From IMG/VR virus record IMGVR_UViG_3300025671_000110, positions 1 through 47,230 of that record: DNA of 47,230 bases; one strand, 5' to 3'. Source of the stretch: a virus. The notes under the pieces were generated by a model. It made no database searches. It saw only the letters and a program-made list of their open reading frames with translations, and was not told the DNA's origin. The position numbers and the translations under genes are program-made. Below are positions 34,373 through 42,156 of this stretch, piece by piece. Position 1 is the first letter of the stretch. Every line of letters starts with the position of its first letter.

Positions 34373-35836
34373 ATGCCTGAAGATTTGAAAGTAGGGAAGA
34401 AAACTGGTAAAAAATCTACAGCAGGTAGAGATGTTTATCTTACACCAAAAGGTAAAGAAGTTTCAGAACTATCTATTACAATTCCTATAGGTGACAATTG
34501 GATTAATGTTCCTAGTATACATAATGGAATAGAGTACAGTGAGAATGACATAGTTGATATGTTAAAAGCAGGAAAAATAAAAGTTACAAGTATACACAAA
34601 ACAAAGGAAGAGGCACTAGAAGCTGCTGATAAAAGAAGTAAAGAACTAAAGGAAGGTGGACAACCTATGGCTAAGAAAAAATCAGACACAAAAGGACTAG
34701 CAGGTATTGTAAAGAACGTACCTCGTGAACTAGACATCAAAGGTCAGAAGCATATGCTTGCTTGGATTACACCTAAAGAAGGTGAAACTCTAAAAGCATT
34801 AGGTGGTGCTGGCATCCTTGGCCCTATGGGTATTCCTGCATTTCCACCTACAGGAGCAATGGGTAAGGGTGGTGTAGGAAGTGCTACATCTGGTGGTGGT
34901 AATAAAGGTGGCTTTTCCGGCCCTGAAGACCGTGGCGAATTAGGCGGTGGTACTGATAAAGGAAGTAGTGTATCTGGCGGTGGCGGCAGTAAAGGTGGTG
35001 ATGGCAGTGGATTTAGTTATGACGCTGACACTGGTATTGATGCTGAAACAGATGACCCAGATACTGCAGGTGCAGGTAGTAAAGAATCTCCCGGATATGA
35101 CCCAGCTACAGGATTAGGAACTAGAACAGGTAAATATGGTCAAGACCCTGCTAATAAAGCTGCAATTGATGCTTATGCTGCAGCCATGCGTTCTAAAGGA
35201 TATTCTGGATATAATGATACAAGTTATGCATTAGGTTTGGAAGGGCAAAACCGTAAAGTTTCTGGTATTACACGTGAGCAATATGCTAATATGCCCGGTT
35301 GGATGAAAACGATATATGATAAACTTGGTACGCCTACAGCAAGAGAAGTTTATAATTATGATATAGACCCTAAAACAGGAAAAGTAAAAGGATTTTATCA
35401 CGATAGCTTATTACCAGATAGTCCTTTAATAAGTATATTAAAATCTATTTTTGGTAAAAAACCAGAAGAGATGACTGAAGAAGATTTATGGGGTGTATAT
35501 ACTGGTTATGCTAGACAGTCTCCTTTTGATGATGGTAAAGGTCGTGATGAAGAAAAGAAATTTGGCATTACTCCAACAGTATCTGCAACTGACCCTATAA
35601 CTGGTGTGTCTGTGTCTCCTGCAGATTACTATAGTAAAGGTGTAGGTTCTGCTACTATTGATTTGTATGACCCAACAAAAATTGATGCATATCTTGCACA
35701 GTTGTATGGTGTAACACCTAGCCCAATCGGTGCTAAGTATGATGCAGCAACTAGTTCATATACTATGCCGGGTAGTTCTAGAAAACGCCGTACACGTTTA
35801 CGTGGTTTGGATATTTTTAAACCAGTGAGTATGTAG
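34373..35836 (+). CDS. Virion-region protein with two marine-phage motifs and Gly-rich linker
   Basis: The 487-residue protein starts with a domain at about residues 20-92 (DVYLTPKGKEVSELSITIPI, NWINVPSIHNGIEYSENDIV, SIHKTKEEALEAADKRS). I know this domain as an N- or C-terminal unit on many phage virion proteins. Around residues 123-143 comes HMLAWITPKEGETLKALGG, another recurrent marine-phage motif. A Gly/Ser linker (about 160-215) leads to a C-terminal part of unknown type with a basic end (RKRRTRLRGLDIF). It begins one base after the large internal protein and is probably also carried in the virion. Confidence 0.75.
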   Translation: MPEDLKVGKKTGKKSTAGRDVYLTPKGKEVSELSITIPIGDNWINVPSIHNGIEYSENDIVDMLKAGKIKVTSIHKTKEEALEAADKRSKELKEGGQPMAKKKSDTKGLAGIVKNVPRELDIKGQKHMLAWITPKEGETLKALGGAGILGPMGIPAFPPTGAMGKGGVGSATSGGGNKGGFSGPEDRGELGGGTDKGSSVSGGGGSKGGDGSGFSYDADTGIDAETDDPDTAGAGSKESPGYDPATGLGTRTGKYGQDPANKAAIDAYAAAMRSKGYSGYNDTSYALGLEGQNRKVSGITREQYANMPGWMKTIYDKLGTPTAREVYNYDIDPKTGKVKGFYHDSLLPDSPLISILKSIFGKKPEEMTEEDLWGVYTGYARQSPFDDGKGRDEEKKFGITPTVSATDPITGVSVSPADYYSKGVGSATIDLYDPTKIDAYLAQLYGVTPSPIGAKYDAATSSYTMPGSSRKRRTRLRGLDIFKPVSM

Positions 35837-35837
35837 T

Positions 35838-36077
35838 ATGTCAGCCGCAGCGGTGTTGGAATGGAAGATATTACCAAGATTTATGATGTTCGTAATGACG
35901 CTTATGAGTTGGCGTGTAGTAGAATGGTTTATGACCTTACCAGATCCTACTGCAGCACAGGCTGGTTTAGTATCTGTAGTAACTGGCGCAATGACAGGAG
36001 CCTTTGCCGTGTGGATGAACCACGAAGGCAAACATCCACATCAGTCTAACCATTATATTTCAGAGACAAGAAAATGA
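35838..36077 (+). CDS. Two-helix membrane protein, holin-like
   Basis: The 79-residue protein has two membrane segments, about residues 12-32 (LPRFMMFVMTLMSWRVVEW) and 44-60 (LVSVVTGAMTGAFAVWM), joined by an acidic DPTAAQ loop, and a hydrophilic C-terminus. It is typical of small membrane proteins next to lysozyme genes in marine phages. Its place before the lysozyme suggests a holin or antiholin; the three-helix protein at 38042 is the other candidate. Confidence 0.75.
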   Translation: MSAAAVLEWKILPRFMMFVMTLMSWRVVEWFMTLPDPTAAQAGLVSVVTGAMTGAFAVWMNHEGKHPHQSNHYISETRK

Positions 36078-36268
36078 ATGTAATTATTTGGTCATTAGTA
36101 TTAACTGTTTGTGCATCTAACGGTCAGTGTTTTAATCAAACAGTACAATGGTTTGATAAAGAAAATGAATGCTTACGTTACAAAGAAATATACGAAGAGA
36201 TTCCACAAGATGGTCATTGGGCATCAGTAAATTATAAGTGTGGAATTGTAGGGGCTATGGATATATGA
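36074..36268 (+). CDS. Small cysteine-patterned protein with hydrophobic N-terminus
   Basis: The 64-residue protein begins MNVIIWSLVLTVCASNGQC. It has a middle NEC and a YKC near the end, the same plan as the product of 1101-1301. The hydrophobic start could be a membrane anchor or signal peptide; the residues before Cys-13 (LTV) do not make a standard lipobox. It overlaps the previous gene by 4 bases (ATGA) and the lysozyme gene by 4, which suggests a lysis-time role. Confidence 0.72.
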   Translation: MNVIIWSLVLTVCASNGQCFNQTVQWFDKENECLRYKEIYEEIPQDGHWASVNYKCGIVGAMDI

Positions 36269-36750
36269 AGTACAACCGTTCACACTTTTTAGATAAGCTA
36301 ATAGAGCATGAAGGTATGGTACTTACTGTGTATCAAGATACCCTTGGTATTGATACAATTGGTATTGGTCGTAACCTAAAAGATCGTGGAATAAGCAAAG
36401 AAGAATTAGACTATATGGATATACCAAACATGGATGTTATATATGAACACGGTATATCAGAAGCTGATGCACGTTATCTAGCAATGAATGATATTGCGAT
36501 TGTAGAAAATGAACTGTGCCGTGTACATCCTTGTGTAGAAGAGTTAGATAGTGTACGTCAGCTAGTGCTAATGGATATGGCATTTAACATGGGCGTTCCT
36601 CGTCTTTGTAAATTTAAGAAGATGTGGAATGCAGTACATGAAGAAAATTTTGAAGCTGCAGGTTTAGAAATGATGGATTCAAGATGGGCAAGACAAGTAG
36701 GCGGCAGGGCTAAGAAACTTTCTGACGCTATGAAAACAGGGGAATTTTAA
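36265..36750 (+). CDS. Endolysin, T4-type lysozyme (muramidase)
   Basis: Starting at the ATGA overlap (36265) with an AGGGG ribosome site, the protein has 161 residues. The start region HEGMVLTVYQDTLGIDTIGI carries Glu-16, Asp-25 and Thr-31 with the 9 and 6 residue spacing of Glu-11, Asp-20 and Thr-26 in T4 lysozyme. The C-terminal part has QLVLMDMAFNMGVPRLCKFK and DSRWARQVGGRAKKL, also standard. It cleaves the glycan chain of peptidoglycan. There is no signal peptide, so it needs a holin to reach the wall. A longer in-frame start at 36238 lies inside the previous gene and is less likely. Confidence 0.92.
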   Translation: MKYNRSHFLDKLIEHEGMVLTVYQDTLGIDTIGIGRNLKDRGISKEELDYMDIPNMDVIYEHGISEADARYLAMNDIAIVENELCRVHPCVEELDSVRQLVLMDMAFNMGVPRLCKFKKMWNAVHEENFEAAGLEMMDSRWARQVGGRAKKLSDAMKTGEF

Positions 36751-36938
36751 TGTCTAAAGAAAAAGGATATACTTTAAAAACTATAAAAGGTAAAGTGTAT
36801 AAGATATATGCTAATGGTACTAGAGAATATCTAGGACCTGCTGCACCTAAACAAAAGGATAATGGTGAAAGCATAGCTTCACAAATTGGATTTAAAAAAG
36901 GTGGTCGAATTAAATGTAGCCATAATAGATTGTACTAA
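36750..36938 (+). CDS. Small basic protein ending in the CSHNRLY tag
   Basis: The 62-residue protein has a short beta-like start (GYTLKTIKGKVYKIYANGTR) and ends FKKGGRIKCSHNRLY. The last seven residues are identical to the ends of the proteins of 15893 and 36953. The codons differ between copies: Ser is AGC here, TCA at 15893 and AGT at 36953. It shares one base with the lysozyme gene. The function is unknown. Confidence 0.75.
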   Translation: MSKEKGYTLKTIKGKVYKIYANGTREYLGPAAPKQKDNGESIASQIGFKKGGRIKCSHNRLY

Positions 36939-36952
36939 AAAGGAAAAATAAA

Positions 36953-37174
36953 ATGACAAATTTATTTGGATTAGATGCTAAAAGATATCGTAGGACTAAA
37001 GAAGGTCAAGCAGAAAAAAAAGCACGTGAACTTCACAACGAAAGAATGGGTCCAAAAAATAGAGCAACTAAGCATAAACTTCGTAGAGATGCTAATAAGG
37101 CAGATGCTGCTAAAGGAGCAGCTATGTTAAAAAAAGGTGGACGCATCAAGTGCAGTCATAATAGGTTGTACTAA
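36953..37174 (+). CDS. Small basic helical protein ending in the CSHNRLY tag
   Basis: The 73-residue protein is a Lys/Arg/Ala-rich helix (AEKKARELHNERMGPKNRAT) followed by the tag LKKGGRIKCSHNRLY. Apart from the tag it has no clear similarity to the gene before it. The ribosome site is AAGGAAA. The tag and the basic body group it with the 11391-16551 island although it lies 20 kb downstream. Confidence 0.75.
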   Translation: MTNLFGLDAKRYRRTKEGQAEKKARELHNERMGPKNRATKHKLRRDANKADAAKGAAMLKKGGRIKCSHNRLY

Positions 37175-37224
37175 TGTGGCCTTATAATGACGAAGAAGAA
37201 AGGTGGTTAAATGGGTACGCCTAG
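37174..37224 (+). CDS. Candidate 16-residue microprotein
   Basis: The frame MWPYNDEEERWLNGYA begins at a TAATG overlap and ends inside the start of the next gene. Short MWPxxxEEE-type peptides occur in other marine phages, as I recall. The sequence could also simply hold the ribosome site for the gene at 37211, so this is tentative. Confidence 0.35.
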   Translation: MWPYNDEEERWLNGYA

Positions 37225-38005
37225 TTCAATGACACGTACTGGTAAGCATGAACCTTGGGAACTACAAGTTTCTAGGGAACAGATACCTTTTCACCAATCA
37301 ATATATAAGTTTGGATATAATCCAGATATTAATGGAACAGAAGAAACTATTTGGTCACAAGGTGGTATCTATTCTTATCCTGTTAGTGCTGCTCAATTGT
37401 ATGTAAGTTCTAGTAGCACAGCAGATACTAATGGTGGAACAGGTGCTAACTCTGTAAAGATTATAGGTCTTGATGCTAATTATAATGAGGTAGAAGAAGA
37501 CATTACTCTTACAGGACAGACGCAAAAGATTACTCAAACATCTTGGTTACGTGTGTACCGTATGTATATTACTCTAGCTGGTTCAGGTGGGGGAGCAGCA
37601 GGAACTATTTATCTTGCCAATACAGGAGCAACTGCAGGTGTACCTACTGGTACTGTCTATGCTTCTATTCTTTTAGGGGCAGGACAAACAGAAATGGCTG
37701 TATATACAGTACCTGCAGGATATACTCTTTACTTAGATGATATTAACTTTACTGCTGCTATTTCATTAGCAAACTCATACTGTCAGGTTAGGTTTATACA
37801 ACGTGACTTTGGAACAAATGTATTTCGTGAACAAACAAGAGTTGTATTACAATCTAATACTTATATTTTTAAGTTTGAATACCCTTTAAGGATACCAGAA
37901 AAAACTGACATTGAAGTTCGTGGTATTAGTGTAGGAAGTAATAACAATCCTATATCTGCAACGTGGCAGGGCATATTAATTAAGAATGAAATACCAACTA
38001 GCTAA
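37211..38005 (+). CDS. Beta-rich structural protein
   Basis: The 264-residue protein begins MGTPSSMTRTGKHEPWELQV. It is mostly strands of Gly, Thr, Ser and Val, with a C-terminal region VRFIQRDFGTNVFREQTRVV and FEYPLRIPEKTDIEVRG. Such proteins are found as virion components of several marine podovirus-like phages. It is placed between tagged basic proteins and the holin. An AGAAAGGTGG ribosome site precedes the start. The precise role is unknown. Confidence 0.75.
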   Translation: MGTPSSMTRTGKHEPWELQVSREQIPFHQSIYKFGYNPDINGTEETIWSQGGIYSYPVSAAQLYVSSSSTADTNGGTGANSVKIIGLDANYNEVEEDITLTGQTQKITQTSWLRVYRMYITLAGSGGGAAGTIYLANTGATAGVPTGTVYASILLGAGQTEMAVYTVPAGYTLYLDDINFTAAISLANSYCQVRFIQRDFGTNVFREQTRVVLQSNTYIFKFEYPLRIPEKTDIEVRGISVGSNNNPISATWQGILIKNEIPTS

Positions 38006-38041
38006 TGTTTGGACAAGTATTACAAGTAACAGGAGAAGCTT

Positions 38042-38428
38042 ATGTTAAACCTTCTGATAGGCCCGATTGCAGATTTAGCAGGTACTTGGTTAAAAGGTTC
38101 TGTAGAAAAAAGCAAGGCCAATACAGAGGCAAAGGTAGCACAAGCAAAAGCTGAAGCTACTATCATGCAGAAGAAAGCCACTGGTGAGATTGATTGGGAT
38201 CTCAAGATGGCTGATGCATCTGCATCTAGTTGGAAAGATGAATGGTTAACAATTATATTTTCAGTACCGCTTATACTAGCATTCTGTGGTGACTGGGGAA
38301 GGGAAGTCGTAGATGCTGGATTTGCTGCTCTTATGGGTATGCCTGAATGGTATCAGTATACTTTAGGTGTCATCGTTGCTGCCAGCTTCGGTGTCCGTAG
38401 TGCTAGTAAGTTCTTCGGTAAGAAGTAA
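38042..38428 (+). CDS. Three-helix holin (GTA holin-like)
   Basis: The 128-residue protein has a short N-terminal amphipathic or membrane helix (LLIGPIADLAGTWLKG), a charged coil, then two clear membrane segments (LTIIFSVPLILAFCGDW; YTLGVIVAASFGVRSASKFF). The combination KDEWLTIIFSVPL...MPEWY...VIVAASFGVR matches the three-helix holin family named after gene-transfer agents (GTA_holin_3TM). It would release the lysozyme of 36265. An AGGAG ribosome site lies before the ATG. Its last 22 codons overlap the small terminase gene on the opposite strand. Confidence 0.85.
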   Translation: MLNLLIGPIADLAGTWLKGSVEKSKANTEAKVAQAKAEATIMQKKATGEIDWDLKMADASASSWKDEWLTIIFSVPLILAFCGDWGREVVDAGFAALMGMPEWYQYTLGVIVAASFGVRSASKFFGKK

Positions 38429-38881
38429 CTCTTCGTCATCCTCATATTCTTCTTCGTCTTCATCTGCAAACTGATCTGGGAAAGCTTGGGCAGCAAGTTC
38501 AAATACTTTTTCAAATCCAATTATTTTCATGGAATCAATGATCTCTTTTTCAAGAGATTCAGAAGAGACATCTTCTGTCTCAGAATTATTTCCCCTTACA
38601 CGAGAAAGAAGTTCAAGGGCTTTTAGTGCAGTAGTTCCGTTACCTGCATTACGAGCAACTTCATACTGCTTTTCTATCTCAGATATAACATCTACATCAG
38701 TAACAATCTGACTTCGTAACTCTTCGATACGTTCAAGAATTGCAGTTTCCTGTAGTAGTCTATATCCTTGATTGTGTGCAGAAGCTTCACTATATCCTGC
38801 ATCCTTTGCCGCCCTTGTAGCATTGTTATGCAGGATATAGTTTTGACAGAACTTCTCTTGCTTTTCTTTAAGCTGCGTCAT
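38363..38881 (-). CDS. terS: Terminase small subunit
   Basis: The 172-residue protein begins with the Terminase_2-type DNA-binding domain: LKEKQEKFCQNYILHNNATR, AAKDAGYSEASAHNQGYRLL, ILERIEELRSQ. A helical middle (KALELLSRVRG) and a very acidic C-terminal tail (FADEDEEEYEDDEELLL) follow. It recognises the packaging site and activates the large subunit. Unusually it lies on the strand opposite terL and at the far end of the late block. It overlaps the preceding leftward gene by 14 bases and the holin tail by 66 bases on the other strand. The gene would therefore be expressed from the leftward transcript. Confidence 0.85.
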   Translation of the reverse strand: MTQLKEKQEKFCQNYILHNNATRAAKDAGYSEASAHNQGYRLLQETAILERIEELRSQIVTDVDVISEIEKQYEVARNAGNGTTALKALELLSRVRGNNSETEDVSSESLEKEIIDSMKIIGFEKVFELAAQAFPDQFADEDEEEYEDDEELLLTEELTSTTDTEAGSNDDT

Positions 38882-41156
38882 TCAATAACTCTGTGTAGTA
38901 TTTTTCCTGACCACGTTTAGATTGCTTCCAAACTGCTGCAGCTAGAGTTCCTTCACCATGGAAGTTAATACCCATGTCCATGTCTACATTATCAAACAGC
39001 TTCTCACAGTCTTGTGCCATAGCAAGTAGTTCACCTGTAGTCCAGAACTTATGACCACCTGTTTCTACCTGCATATACTTAGGCTTAGTTTTTTCTGTGT
39101 CAGTCTTTTCCTTTTTCATTTCCTCTGTCATAGTTGGAACAGAACAATCAAAACCAAACAGTTCAAAGTTTCTAAAGCCTAGTGTATGTGCAATGGCAAT
39201 GGTACGCATAGCCGCACAAGTACCACCAGTGATAAGTGTAGAGCCTTCTTCTATACCTGTAGACTTGTCTACTACAATCTTATCCTTTACATTCATGTCA
39301 CGTAGTGCATCTGAATAAGCTTGCCATCCTTTTATATTAGCACCTTGTTCAAGCAAGTATTTAGTAACAGATGGGTCAGTCATAGAAGCAACAAGCATGA
39401 TAGTCTTATCGTCCACTGTCTTAAACAAATCTTTACGTACTACACCATGTGTACTTGTTCCATCAATAGGACGTGGATCTAGGATAACACAGGCAAATGG
39501 TTGGATGCCATTCTCAAGTAACTTAGGATAGCTATGCTTAACGCAGAACACTTTACCTTTAGTTTGCTTGATTGTCTTCTTAACCAATTTCCAGTTAACA
39601 CTATCACCGCCAGAGATAATAATAGCAGTTTCATTATTGATCTTACTAGTTTTAATCCAGTCGAAATCTTTAATAAGCTTTTTATTTTCTTTTACATTAT
39701 TAATGATCTCTTCTTTAGGCCGTGAATCTTTAGGTGTAACAACAATAGGTACACGTGTTAATTCATCAGGTAGTTTAGGTAGTCCTTCTTTCATAGCAAC
39801 AAAGCATAGGTGTGTAACACCACCATCCTTTACCATGTCACTGCTAGGAAGAACTATTTTAGCATATGCCTTAACCTCTTTCATTAACTGATTAACGCCA
39901 TCATTCTCAGGCATACGTCCTTCTTTGTCTTTAGAAAAGTAATCATCAAAGACAAGAACAGGAATATGTTTTAGGTTTTCAAAGTCAGCCTTAACTGTTT
40001 CATATGAATGACCGCCATCAATGTATGCAAAGTCTGCACCCTTAACTGATTCACAATCTTTAAGAGTTTGTTTGGTGTCTCCTTTATATAGTTCAAATGT
40101 AAACTCTTTTCCTTTTTCAAACATTTTACCACCGAACTCTTCCAGTCGTTTAGTAACAGCGGCTAGTGTATTGTGTGGTTTAGAGTTTAATTCTATATGG
40201 TCTAGTTCAGGTGTAGCTTCCTCAAACAAATCAAAGCCTACATAATGTACACTGTCTGTGTACTGGAATGCAGCCATAGCCATTTGAATAGCACGTCCAC
40301 CATTCCAAGTACCTGTCTCTACAATAGTACTTGGTCTGTAAAACCCAATCATATCAAGCAATTGCTTGTATCTTTTAGGCCCATTAACATCAGGTGCTAC
40401 CTGAGTATCACTAAGTTTCTTCTTTAGATTACCCTTGAAGTGGTCGAAGTATTCTGCCAATGGAGACTGAGCAAATGCTGCCAGACCTTTTACTCCTTGT
40501 GACAGATTGTTTGTTACCATACCATGTGCTTTGTAAATATTTAACAAACGTTCAAAGATAAATCCGTCATGCCATTCACGATAAGCAACAACCTCACCTA
40601 TAGTGTAACAGCCACGAAGGTCAGCAAGTAAGCTACAAGTGTTATGAGAACTAAGGTTAAAGCCCATAAAACTTGTTTCGCTATAGTCAACATCCATTCT
40701 ACCAAGGTGGACAAGATCTGCTTTGTCTGGTAACCATTGCTTAAACTTTTCAACATCCAATCTCCTTGTGGTTACTGTGTCTGCATCCAACCAGATCATC
40801 CAGTTGCTTTCGTCATAGACATCTTCCATCATTTCAAAAGCTAGATCGGTCATGGCATATACTTTGTGACACCATTTGATAGCATCAAGCCGCCAGTTAT
40901 ATGGCATATTACCACCTTCAGTACCATCGTGAAGCTTCATACGTTCACGATACTCAAGCATTTCTTCAACATCATTTAGATTACGATACTCAATTGTATT
41001 ACAAACAGGATGTTCTACATCCTTAATGTTAAAGTCATGGTAGTATGCGATTAGTTTAAAATGTTTTGGATTCCATTTATCCATAACACTTTCAAGCATT
41101 TTCTTGGCATACTCATGGTAGCCTTGTTCACTGAACGATGTTACAAAAACATACAT
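38868..41156 (-). CDS. Trimodular glycosyltransferase / methyltransferase / DUF115 protein
   Basis: The 762-residue protein joins three domains. Residues 1-240 look like a nucleotide-sugar glycosyltransferase, with IWLDADTVTTRRLD (DxD at 124-126). Residues 260-460 form a class I SAM-dependent methyltransferase, with IVETGTWNGG (278-287), YIDGGHSYET (379-388) and VFDDYF (402-407). Residues 505-760 resemble the DUF115/MptE-type domain found in flagellin-glycosylation accessory factors, with AIIISGGDSV and FGFDCS. Together they suggest building or modifying a surface or virion sugar. It shares one base with the upstream glycosyltransferase gene. Confidence 0.82.
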   Translation of the reverse strand: MYVFVTSFSEQGYHEYAKKMLESVMDKWNPKHFKLIAYYHDFNIKDVEHPVCNTIEYRNLNDVEEMLEYRERMKLHDGTEGGNMPYNWRLDAIKWCHKVYAMTDLAFEMMEDVYDESNWMIWLDADTVTTRRLDVEKFKQWLPDKADLVHLGRMDVDYSETSFMGFNLSSHNTCSLLADLRGCYTIGEVVAYREWHDGFIFERLLNIYKAHGMVTNNLSQGVKGLAAFAQSPLAEYFDHFKGNLKKKLSDTQVAPDVNGPKRYKQLLDMIGFYRPSTIVETGTWNGGRAIQMAMAAFQYTDSVHYVGFDLFEEATPELDHIELNSKPHNTLAAVTKRLEEFGGKMFEKGKEFTFELYKGDTKQTLKDCESVKGADFAYIDGGHSYETVKADFENLKHIPVLVFDDYFSKDKEGRMPENDGVNQLMKEVKAYAKIVLPSSDMVKDGGVTHLCFVAMKEGLPKLPDELTRVPIVVTPKDSRPKEEIINNVKENKKLIKDFDWIKTSKINNETAIIISGGDSVNWKLVKKTIKQTKGKVFCVKHSYPKLLENGIQPFACVILDPRPIDGTSTHGVVRKDLFKTVDDKTIMLVASMTDPSVTKYLLEQGANIKGWQAYSDALRDMNVKDKIVVDKSTGIEEGSTLITGGTCAAMRTIAIAHTLGFRNFELFGFDCSVPTMTEEMKKEKTDTEKTKPKYMQVETGGHKFWTTGELLAMAQDCEKLFDNVDMDMGINFHGEGTLAAAVWKQSKRGQEKYYTELLNDAA

Positions 41157-41920
41157 TATATTACATCTCCTATTGCATTATCGTAAAAAATCTTATTGGC
41201 TCTTACGTGCCAGTCACCTGCATACTCTGCATCTATCTGGCGTTTTGGTTCCCATTCTTTAAACCAAGGACCGCCAGTAGTAAAGTGTACATTCTTTGGA
41301 GATATAGATTCACTTGACCAACCATCAAGCCAGTTCCATTCCTCATGTATGCCACCGATCTCTTCGTCTTCTAACCAAGAGAAACCATGTAACCAAGATC
41401 CAGACTTTGTATTTACATCATCAACTGTAAGTCGTAAGTTTCCTTCGTGACCACAGTTCCACAACACAAGGCTGGACCAGTTCTTTCTATTATATTGTTG
41501 TTGTATTTGTCCGTCCATTTTAACAGTTGCTGATGGATTGTAGTTATGCTTTACGCATTGAATAGCATAGTCTCTATTACCATACTCTTCAAACAATTCA
41601 TTTATGTTTGTACGTACAAGCATATCTGAATCCATGAACAATGCCAAACCTTCATATTGGTTTAAGGCAGGGATAAGAAAACGTGTGAATGTAAACTCTG
41701 TGCTGAAAGGTCTTCCATCGAAGACATCAACCATCACACGTTTTCCATCAATACTATCAAGCCTAGCAGACCTGCGATAAAGATTTGCTCTACGAAGAGC
41801 CTGTTGTTTAAGTGGTACAATATCATATTCCTTATTGTATTCACGTATCGAATCATGCAAGACCTCATATGCTTCGCTTTCCCTGCCATCAAAGCCAATA
41901 TAAATTACTGGACGTTTCAT
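41156..41920 (-). CDS. Glycosyltransferase, GT8-like
   Basis: Using the ATG at 41918-41920, one base after the previous stop, the protein has 254 residues and begins MKRPVIYIGFDGRESEAYEV. FMDSDM at 96-101 carries the DxD metal- and sugar-nucleotide-binding motif. Phrases STEFTFTRFLIPAL, VLWNCGHEGNLRL and GGPWFKEW agree with GT-A enzymes of the GT8 kind. It probably acts together with the trimodular protein encoded next to it. A TTG start eight codons earlier is possible but lies within the preceding gene. Confidence 0.82.
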   Translation of the reverse strand: MKRPVIYIGFDGRESEAYEVLHDSIREYNKEYDIVPLKQQALRRANLYRRSARLDSIDGKRVMVDVFDGRPFSTEFTFTRFLIPALNQYEGLALFMDSDMLVRTNINELFEEYGNRDYAIQCVKHNYNPSATVKMDGQIQQQYNRKNWSSLVLWNCGHEGNLRLTVDDVNTKSGSWLHGFSWLEDEEIGGIHEEWNWLDGWSSESISPKNVHFTTGGPWFKEWEPKRQIDAEYAGDWHVRANKIFYDNAIGDVI

Positions 41921-41921
41921 T

Positions 41922-42125
41922 TTACCGAATCCAGAAAGGTGCAAGAGAACTTGTGTTCCTATAACCTAACGCTTTCAGTTCATCACGAATAGCTGCATCT
42001 GCTTCATTACGTGCAGCAATAGCATCACGAAGACCAGATGTACGGCGTTCACGATATTCCTTACGAAGTTCTGTCAAACGTTCTTCAGTCAGTTTGATCT
42101 CTTCTTGTAATTCGTCTAGTTCCAT
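41922..42125 (-). CDS. Small coiled-coil protein
   Basis: The 67-residue protein is a charged helix (MELDELQEEIKLTEERLTEL, RKEYRERRTSGLRDAI). It is the first gene after the strong leftward promoter at 42157-42185 and has an AAAGGAG ribosome site. The function is unknown; small proteins of this kind in phages often bind host proteins. Confidence 0.72.
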   Translation of the reverse strand: MELDELQEEIKLTEERLTELRKEYRERRTSGLRDAIAARNEADAAIRDELKALGYRNTSSLAPFWIR

Positions 42126-42156
42126 ATTAAACTCCTTTCATAACAAAGACATGGCT

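Noticed and set aside
38004-38153. 49-residue frame starting at a TAATG after the beta-rich structural gene
   Set aside because: It runs through the holin start in another frame and looks like random basic sequence; the holin has its own AGGAG site.
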